Made by a program: the position numbers and the translations under genes. A model generated the notes under the pieces. The model saw nothing but the letters and a program-made list of their open reading frames with translations, did not search any database and was not told where the DNA came from. Positions 1 through 10,900 of a stretch of DNA of 64,000 nt are shown piece by piece. The stretch is from Paragordius varius (Eukaryota > Nematomorpha): positions 3,472,001 through 3,536,000 of the forward strand of contig OZ176050.1 of assembly GCA_964247055.1 (NCBI GenBank), written 5' to 3'. Within the stretch, counting starts at the first letter, position 1. Each line of letters starts with the position of its first letter.

Positions 1-1689
1 CTTATATTATTCTTCAATCTATATGATCATCATGAACGCACACCGCATCGTACATCATTTGTGTAAACAAATCAGCTGTATTAAAATCAATAAGAAGAAT
101 GTTAATTTGAAACATAATATGAATATTTTGTATAATTATACATTTATAATTTAAATAAATTTATTTATATTTATTCAGATACTTTAAAAGATGTTTTATA
201 TATCTTGATCTTATTTTCAATCTTTGGTGACATAAGGTGTTTGTTAAAATACAAATAGTTTTGGAAAATAAAATGGCAAACATAAAAGCGTAACATGCAT
301 TTTTACCTACTCAGATATGTTAACTATATTAATTATATATCAAAGTAAATCAAAAAAAATATTTTAAAAAATTCAAAAAACCGCAAGTCATAGTAATTTT
401 TACCTGTATATATCAATGTATCACAAATATATAATGATAAATAAATTAGCAAGGTTGAACAAAAAATAAAATTTTACTAATTTATTAAAAACCGCAATTT
501 ACACCAGTTTTTTAAATGTCCAAAATATTTAGTAATTAATTAAATAACAATGATACAAGATACAAAAAATGTTACATTTGAAATTTGTTAAAAACCGCCA
601 TTTTCACCTGTATTTATTAAAATTTCCAAATATGTAGTAATTAATTACAATTAACAATATTAAAAAAAAAAACAAGAAAAAATTAAATTTTCTAAATATA
701 AAAACAACCTGATTTTTTACCTTTATTAATTAAAATGTCCAAAATTAATTAATTACAATTAACAATGAAAATCCTATAAAACAAAAAAATTAAATTTTTA
801 CTAAATTTGTTAAAAACCGCAATTTTTACCTGTAATTATTAAAATGTCCAAAATATGTAGTAGTTAGTTACAATTAACAATGCAAAACCTAAAAAAACAA
901 AAAAACTAAATTTTTACTAAATTTGTTAAAAACCGCAATTTTTACCTGTAATTATTAAAATGTCCAAAATATGTAGTAGTTAATTACAATTAACAATGCA
1001 AAACCTAAAAAAACAAAAAAAAACTAAATTTTTACTAAATTTGTTAAAAAACCGCAATTTTTACCTGTAATTATTAAAATGTCCAAAATATGTAGTAGTT
1101 AATTACAATTAACAATGCAAAACCTAAAAAACTAAAAAAAACTATATTTTTACTAAATGTGTTAAAAACCGCAATTTTTACCTGATTAAAATGTCTGAAA
1201 TACTTAAAAATTATTAATAATTAACAATGCAAAACATAAAAGACAAAAATCTAAAATCTACTTAAATTTTCACAAATATATGTTTACCTGTTAGTAATAA
1301 CAACTAAATAAAATTATAATACCAATATTAATTAATACAGGTATTTAGCATGTTGAAAAATATATATTATTAAATTTGGGAAACATAAAAAATCTTAAAA
1401 TACGTATTTTACTATTTATTAGTTTATCAAAGATAAAAACCCATAAAATTCCGCATCTAAATACGTAACAACAATATTACAAATGTTAACATAAATTGCT
1501 ATAATATTCTCAAAATTTAACATTACAAAATATCCATCAAATTAAAGCCTATGTTAATTCTCACGTCTATCCTCTTTCATATGTGTACTACGAAATAATT
1601 TTGTGGGTCAGTATTTTACGCATTTGATAAACCATTTATGTTATTTGGCAGGCAATAAAATTACTTAACATACATTAAAATGCATACTG
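1..1689. mobile_element. Foldback element copy 1, right arm only (left part lies before the window)
   Basis: This segment matches the right arm of the complete palindromic element at 27,200-31,699 from the first base of the window to its terminus. It ends with GCATACTG followed by TA at 1690-1691, the same terminus and dinucleotide target as the complete copy. The middle (about 380-1,200) is an array of units of about 115-122 bp, each containing AAAAACCGCAATTTTTACCT and TTAATTACAATTAACAATG. It lies in the DDX54 intron just upstream of the exon at 1750. The spacer and opposite arm should lie upstream of base 1. Confidence 0.85.
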
Positions 1690-1749
1690 TATATATATAT
1701 ATATATATAACTATACAATCCAAGCTAAAAATATTTTTACCTCTTTTAG

Positions 1750-1901
1750 GCTGTTAGAGATGGGATTTGCACCTCAATTAACCGCTATAGTTTCTAATCA
1801 TTTACCCAAACCCATACAAACTCTTCTATTTTCAGCAACATTAAGTTCAAATATGACTTCCTATTTTTTGGATCAAGCCAGTGACGCATCAATGCACAAT
1901 G
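1750..1901 (+). CDS. DDX54: DDX54 exon a (end of helicase domain 1)
   Basis: It follows the acceptor ctcttttag and reads LLEMGFAPQLTAIVSNHLPK and then FSATLSSNM. These are the residues just after the DEAD box, with helicase motif III (SAT). Donor g|gtataa, phase 1 out. The first base completes a codon from an exon before the window. Confidence 0.93.
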
Positions 1902-4900
1902 GTATAAATTAAAAAAAATATTTTATAAAAAAAGTTTTAATTAATGGATATCCATTATAAGACCTCTTTCTTGGTGATTTTTTATATAAATGTAAAATTG
2001 TAACTACAACATTTATTTAACACTTGGATACAACACATTCATTTTAGTCCTTTGATTCAAATTGGGGTAGTTGGATACCCCAGGCCTTAAAACTTTAAAA
2101 ATTATAGAAGGAATAGAGCCCTGGCTAAATTTTGCACTTATGTAACATTAATAAACTGGAATATAGAAAAAACTTTTTTCAAAAATACTTGATATTACTT
2201 TTTTTAAGGTAAAACCCAAATGTAAAAATTTAGTCCACATGACATGTGTGAATTGGCTAAATTATAAAATAATACAAAATAAACCACTTTTTCCTTTTTA
2301 TATCAATGTTAGAGATTTAGATAAAAAATTTAATTATACCCTAAATGAACACGATATGAAGTAGTTGACATGGAACTTTTTTTTTCTAAACGAAATTTTA
2401 TTAAGATATTTTATTTATTTATATAATTTTTATTAGGATAGAAGCATAAATTTAAATAAGGACCGTTTCCTTCAGTAGTTTTTTAAAAATTTTAACTTTA
2501 ATTTAATATGGAGTGAGATACCCCAAATTTAATTGAAGTGTTAAATTATAATAAAATAAATCTTTTTTAAAAAAGATATTATAAAATACGGGAATTATTT
2601 GAAAAAAATAGCAATGACTTAATATCACCTCTTTATTATACATATCCAAATTAAGGTTCTTCTTTATGCTTTTGTTTTCAATCAATATCGTTTACTATTT
2701 ATTGTTTATACTGCAGAGTCTAATGGTTTCTAATAATGACCAAATTTGCATGAATCTTATCTGCATCATGACCCTTTAATAATACAAATAAATTTTTTGT
2801 TTAAAATTCATTTGTTTGATATTAGCGAAAACGGCTACTAACGACTTTTTATTAAAATTATTCGTAATGGATATAATCATCAGAATAAGCTAAATAATTT
2901 GTCGACGCGGGTTTTTTAAAATCTCACCGTATTGAGATCATTATAAAGGGGTCATTTTGTGTGAATACTCAACTATACACGATTTTAACTAAAAACTAAG
3001 CCCTTATTTCAAAATCTTAGAAGATCATGATGTATTTGATTATTAATATTATTATATATCTTTTCCCTTTAAAGGTGGTGCTACCGAATCACAATCCATA
3101 TTTAATCATTGGACGGACATGGGAGAATTTGTCTTTGCCAAATGTCACGCTGAATATAAAATGAGCCCAGATCTTAGCCTACAATTTATAGCTTGTAAGG
3201 GGGATAACACTATATCATCCACACCGTTTACCAATGATAAATTGGATGCATTGCTATACCTCATTGATCAATTGATTGTTCAACCATCGTATAACATGGT
3301 AAGTTTTTTAAAAAATTGACTGAAATTAGAATATTAAAAGCTATTGTGGGGGGAAATTTGAAATATCGTGGGTTTTAAATAATATGGATAATAAATTGAC
3401 TAGTTAATGCAAATTTTCACTGTGATCAATTGATTGTTCAACCATCGTATAACATGGTAAGTTTAAAAAAGTTACTTTTTAAAAAAAGTTTCAGTGAAAT
3501 TAGAAAATTAGAAGCTATTATGTGGGGGTTATAAATAATATGGATATTAAATTGATTAGTTAGTAATATAATATAGCAAATTTTTATTTTTTTATATATT
3601 GTTTTTAATTATTATTTATCTATACTATTTCTTTTGTTATAATTTATTCATTGAAAAAAAATATTTTACCCTTTACAGGAAATTTTGGATATACTATTTA
3701 ATAAATATTACGCGTATCATTTTCTAATTTATAATGTAAAACAAGACTAACTTAATTCAGAAAGTATAAATTATTTTAATTTTTTGGTTTATCCATAAAA
3801 AATGCGCTATTTTAAATTTAATTAATAATATGAAACCTTTTTTGCTATATGATATTTATTGCCAATTATTTGCAAGTAATTGCTTAAGTTTCTTATATAG
3901 CAAGCGTTTTAAATTAGATTTTTATTGATTTTAGACAAAAATTAACAAAGATAAAACAGTTGAACCAAGTGAATCCATTTTCCCCAACAGATTACAATTG
4001 CAAAAGGAAGTGACAAACCATACAAAACCTACAATCAGTCATGACAAGAAAGAAAAATTTACATCATTCAATAATATAACAAATAATATTAATACTACAA
4101 TTGGAAAAACGCTTATATTTTTACCTACGAAATATCATGTGGATTACGTTAAAGAAGTACATTTGCTTTTTTATTTTGATTAACTATATTACAAAAATTA
4201 TTGAGATATGTTTTTTTGGATAATAATTGAATAAATATTTTTAAAGTTAATGTATAAGAAAATTTGAATATGGTATGCAAAATAAATAGTATATGGATGG
4301 ATGGATCTCTGTTGTCAAGTGTCCCTTGGCATCCCGTCGTGACGGGGTTTAGGTGTTTGATCATTGCATTGAAGGATTTTTTGTTTAACCAGTCCCCGGC
4401 TTTTATGTTTTTGGACTGTAGGTCTTGGGTAATGTTTTTGTCCCATGTTATTGCTGGACGACCAACTCTGTTTTGTTTGTTTGGCTTAAGGTTTGTTATA
4501 TTTTTAATCCAATTATCGTTATCTAATCTTTGAATGTGACCGTAATAGCCAAGTCTACAGATTTGAATATATTTTGAGATTGGTAGGATTTGTTTATCAT
4601 GAGAGATTGTTCGCTTAAATGTATTTATCATTCTTTGTTCCATATTATCCAGCATATTTTCCTGTGTTTTACTTATTTGCCATGTTTCGCAAGCATAAGT
4701 TATAGTGGGTCTAACGCCAATTAGGTATATTTTGTTTTTTGTTTTTGTAGATATGTGTTTATTGGTAAATATGTATTTATATTGGTTGTATCTACCCCAA
4801 CCAATTCTTATGCGATTTTCGATGGCTTCAGATGAACCTCCTTGAGCGGAAATGGTATCACCAAGGTAGGTAAACTTTTGTACTTTTTGAATTTCGCTGT

Positions 4901-7900
4901 CACCTATTTTAATGTAGGTTTCAGCTTCTATGGGTGGAATATATTGTTTGGATAGAGTACAGGGTGGGCATATATAATTATTATTATTTTTTAAAGTTCC
5001 ATTTAATCCCGAACATGGTTTGTGTAACCAGTATTGACACTTAGTGCATTGGATGGAGTTTAGTCCTACATTTTTTAGGCATGCGCGGCATGGGTATTTA
5101 ATTTGATCGGTCTTTTCGTCGCCTGTTATCATAACCTTAGTTATTTGAATGTTGATTGTGAGACCATGTCGCCCAAGGCATTCCAGAGTTTGAACTTTTG
5201 ACTGAGTTCGTTTAGATTTTCTGACGTTAACAATAATCATCAGCGTAGATGAGCTCCCAAGGAAGACCAGTACCATCACTGATGGTGTCTATTATTATGG
5301 TGAATAGAAGGGGGCTAAGAACAGAACCTTGGTGTAGTCCTGTTGTGATGTGGAATGGAATTGTGTACCCGAAATGTGTGTTAACACAGGTTTTACTGTT
5401 ATCATATAATAACTTTATTGCATCTATGATCCATTTGTCTACTCCTTTTTTTTGAAGACACCAGAAAATAAGCGTTCGAGGGATTTTATCGAACGCTTTC
5501 TCCATGTCAATAAATAGATGGTATAATTGGCTTCCTTTAGAAAGATAGTTTTCTTGAAAGCGCCTTAATATAAATATGGGGTCTGTTGTGCTGCAGCCTT
5601 GACGGAAGGCAAACTGCATGTTGTCAATATTAACTATGTCCCTTATTTTCTGAGCTAAGATTGATTCAAAAACTTTCATAGTATGTTTTAGTAGTTTAAT
5701 TGGACGATATGACGCGCAATTAAGTTTATTTCCTTTGTTTTTATAGATTGGAATGGTTATATATTTTAATTATGCAAAATTTTTGTTTTTATATAATTCG
5801 TTCTTAATAAAAACATCTACGCAAACCGAAACAATATTGGGGATTTAATATATTTATATATATTATTATCACTTTTGACTGTTTCTTATTTATTACTAAT
5901 AATAACATTCATTAGTTGCCTGTTAGAATTGCTTATGATATTGTAATAATTATTGGAATTTCGCTAATATTTTTTTCTAATGAATAATATTAATAATCAT
6001 TTATATTTGACATTATATTAAAATGTTTCACCTAGTCTTTTATGTAATTTTATTAGAAACGTTAGTGCACATCTATTATTATTTATTTTTTTAATCAAAT
6101 ATTTCCATATTTAATAGTTACTTGCCTGTAAATTGGGTTTGGATGTGTGTTACGTTTATAGCTCCTTGGATGCATCTGCACGCAAAAGTATGATTGCTCG
6201 ATTTAGAGGGGAAACAACATTGCGAAATTCTGCAGAAAACAGCCATCATCATTATTACAACTCAAATGATAAAAATTATAATGGGATGCATGAAAGAATA
6301 GATTCCCAAATAATGTTAGTTACTGATATAGCAGCCCGTGGTTTAGATATTCCCTTCCTGGACAATGTTATAAATTTTTGTTTTCCAACCACACCCAAGC
6401 TATTTATCCATAGGATAGGTAAGCTTTTATGTTACTTTTTGGGGATAAAAATGATAAATTTATAATTTACTTAATATGAGTGCGAACTCCAAAAATATCT
6501 ATTTTTTATAATGTATGAAAAACTGGCCAACCAAGTCCTATTGCCACCTCCCGCGGTTTTCGCTGGGGCATAATCCGCTAACCGTAAAGGTCAGTTTCTA
6601 ATGATCATCTATAAAATTATTAGTTGTACACAAGGGTATGTGTTAAGCAAAAAATCGCCTCGGATTACCACGAGGTATAAATATTATGAATATGAATTAC
6701 TTCACTCCGAATCCGGAGTCCTACCCTTTATGATGAATGTATAAAATAATTCGTTAGGTCAGTATATATATACCCTGTGAATATATATATAGAAATTTAA
6801 AAGTTGGGAAATTTATATTTTTTACCGCTTAAAGAAAAAATTTATCTATATAAATGTTAATTTTTTTTTTAATTTATTTTAAGGCCGTGTTGCTCGCGCT
6901 GGAAAACCTGGGACTGCATATTCCCTCATTTGCCATAAAGAATTACCACATTTATTGGATTTCATGAATTACATTGGTCATGATTTGATCTTTTTACGTG
7001 CTGGTGTCCCATTTGATCAACAAAAAATTGCTCAGCAAAGGAAAAATGAGTTTATATTAATATTTTCTAAGTTATGAGTATTTTAAATAGGCTAGAGTGG
7101 TGGATATAAATTTTAAATGGAATTTCGCATTTAGAATAATTTGTATAGATATATGGTTATTGATCGTTTGTTATCAGATTATTATTTTAACCATTCATAT
7201 TATATATTGGGATTATATGAAAAATGGTTTTATGCGCTTCAATAATATATTTTTATAAAAAAAATTTAAGGCGTTTGTTGATAAGTACTCTTTATTTGAG
7301 CTACTTAAAGTATATATACATATGTAATCTTTAATATGTTTAGAGAAAATAATACCCGACCCTTTGAGGTGTTTGGTAAAGTTCCGGATGATTTAAAAAC
7401 TGGCATTCATTCAAGTGATTTGAATCAAAATAAAGACCTTCTTACCCCAAATTCTGAATTAAGTAATAGTTTAGTATCGCTGGCTCAGGTTTGTGATAGA
7501 GCCATTGCTAAATTCACACGATCACAAACGAAACCCAGTAAAGCATCCATTCTAAGGGTCAAAACTGAATTCCTAAAGTCTGGAGGAATATTAACGCTAA
7601 AACCGCATCCCTTGTTTTTGACTTTATGCTCTAATGGTATTATATCGATAAATTTTGACTGCAACTCAATTTGTTTTCACCATAATAGTATAAATGTATT
7701 AGTTTTAAGTGATTACAAATCTTAATTAATTAGATTTCATTACGCAAAATAAGCATGCATTGTTATATAGAGTAAAACGGTGTAAAGATTAGTCAGTATT
7801 AACATAAAATGATTAAAATCTTATAAGGATTACTATTTAACTATAACCAAAACAACATTATCAAAAAATTTCCATATTACCATGATTTGAGACTCAATAT

Positions 7901-10900
7901 AGGTTTAAAATTGCTTTGTAAATTTTAATCTTGTGAAAAAGGATAAAAATAATTAAATTGTTAAAAATATAGCATGTAAAAAAATCATTAGTTTAATAAA
8001 ATCATGTTTTGTTTTTTCAATTACCGCATGTTTGAAAAAATGATTATTAGCTTTAATTTTGTTTAAAATGGTACTGAGATAAAAAACATAAATTAAGCAA
8101 TTATTCCATATATATATATATATATATATACATACCATAGTTCGAATTCACCCTAAAAATAAATTTTGTGTTTCGAACTAATATAACTCATTAATATGAA
8201 ATATATCTTTATGGCATAGTTTATTATTTTTTCAGTATTATATTTAAATCAAAATTTTAATTTTTTAAAATATAGATTTTTAATCTTAAAAAACATATAT
8301 TTTATTTGAGGGTGAATTTGAATTGTTTAAGGGTAAATTTATTGTAAATTATATATATATATATATATATATGTATTAGAAAAAGCTGAAACACTTGATG
8401 CAAATTTTGAGTATCTTGAACGCATAAAAAATTACAAAAACCAAGATTTGGTGAATCGAACATTCCTTAAGAAATTGGGGAACACATCATCAAGTGCATC
8501 TGCAGATAACTCAAAAACCTCAAAGAATAATCGATTGCTTGCCGCCTCGCAAAATAAAACAGGGATTGGTCGGACAGTAAACAATCGTTTTATTGGTAGA
8601 TTTTATATATATTTTTTCTAAATACTAAATTTTTTCACCATATTTTTATTTTTAGAAATGGTATTAAATTGAAAAAAAATTATAATTTATTTTTTTGTTG
8701 ACAGAGCATATAAATCTTCTATTTTTGGATGTAAATAGCACTTTGAAAAACTCCAAGTGCTCATTTATTTATATTATATATATATATATCTTTAATGCGC
8801 CGATCTTTTCGAATTATTTTTTAAATATTACTTTATAGTAATACCATGTTGAAATATGTTTTATAATTATACAAACGAAAAATTCTTTAGTGGTTTCCTT
8901 GTTTAGGAATATTAACTATGGTTACCTGAAACATTACTTGCATATTTTATTTTTTAGGTCAAACTTTTGACCGTGAAGATTACATTCAAAAGCTGGAGGA
9001 GAAATTAGGTCCAAATGTTAGTATCAAAAAATCGGCAAAGCTTTTCACTCAATTATCACAAACCAATACAAATAATAATTTATTAGTGTCTCGTTTTGCC
9101 GACAATAAGTGCTTTATTCCATATGGTCCTCCTCAAGATACAGATTATGTAAATATATTATATACATTACTTTCTTTAGAGTCAACATATTGTTGGGAAA
9201 TATATGGTTAAATATATGTAAATTAATTTGATTAATTAGTAAATATTATTTCGTATCTACTTAAAAATATAATTGTTTTATAATTTTTAGCTGTTTGGCA
9301 CGAAAAATACCCATCAACTAAAATTTAACTAATGTTTCGCATTTTTTATCTAAAATGATTATATAGGAAGTTAAAGCTTAAACCTTAATCTGCCATTTAT
9401 ATTATTTAGTAATTAAAATAATATTAATAAATAAAAAGTTTTTTTATGATTTGTCTTTGTATATTTGTACTCGCCTAAAATAATAATAGAATGAGAAATC
9501 TACAGATCAAGGCGATATATTTAATGCTGAAATGGATATTTTGGATTTCAATGAGGATGATGGGAATCTCATACGATCAAAGGATAGCAAATCGACAGGA
9601 ATAACGAAAAAGAGATTGGTTTGGGATCCGAAACGAAAACGTTTTGTTAACCCAAGTTTGTTCAATTTTACAATTATATATCTAATTTCGTTAAATTTTA
9701 GGAATTTAATTCAACAAAATTTGGCTAATCTTTAGAAATAGTAACAATAGTCCATTAAAAATTATCCATATAAAAAATATTGATAACTGTTTTGGTTTTG
9801 GATGGATAATATTAGGAAGCCATATTCGGAGTTTTGTGTCCACGAAGTAATTCCCGCCATAAATTACGATCTTTACATTGTTCTGTGGAAAGGTTACGTT
9901 GATTCAAGTCCATTTTTATTTTATCATTATATGAAAAGAGTGGTCGCTTTCTACTTTTGCCATCAACAATAATGTCAACAGTTTTTAAAGGATAGGTGGC
10001 GCCCCTTCTCTGAGTATGACCGTAGAGACGCAATCTATTAGTTTGGATGATATTATCGGTTTTTTTTAATGAAAGTTGGTATTTCTGGTGTACGAAAGCA
10101 GCTTTTGTATATTCGGCTCTCACTAGTTAGGAGTTTTGTTTGGTTAGTTTTGTTTAATGTCCAAGTTTAAGAACCATAGGTAAGAGCTGGTCTTATTCCT
10201 GCTTTGTAATATTTATTATGATTGTTAACATTTTTGTTTTGGAAAACATATTTTAACTGATTGCATTTTATCCAACCTTGTTGTATTCTTCTTTTAATAG
10301 CTTTTTGTAGGCTTCCCTGAGATGATATGACATCTCCTAGGTAAACAAAAAAGTCTACCTATTCGATATTATGACCATCAATTTTAAGTAACTTTAGTGG
10401 ATTAAAATATTTATTACTGGGGTCTAAACCATTTAAACATTTAAAATTTATTGCATTTGTTAACTTGCCTTTTATTTTAGAGCACTTTTTGTGTACCCAC
10501 ATTTGACATGATATGCATTTAATGGAATTTGCACATATTTGTTTACTGCAAATGGAATAGGGGTATCTAGGTGTTTCACTTTCATCCGTCATCATTATTT
10601 TGTTTTTGTCGGTTTATAATCATTCCATATTGTTCGAGGCATTTTTTCCACTTGGTATAGTTACAGTTGATCCCACGATCGTGTCGTTATCACGAGGTCG
10701 TCGGCGAATAACATTTTTCAAGGGCACTCGGTTCTTATGTCTTGCGTGGCCGCATCCATTATAGTAATGAAAAGGAGTGGGCTTCTTAGGACTGAACCTT
10801 GATGTAGTCCAGCGTTAGTTGGGAAATTGCTTGTATTGCCGATATTGGTTCTAATGTTGGTTTTTGTATTTTTACATAGTAGTAATAGGATTTGTATGGT

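Noticed and set aside
4264-4533. Plus-strand open frame opposite the first LINE
   Set aside because: Antisense shadow of the LINE C-terminal coding region.
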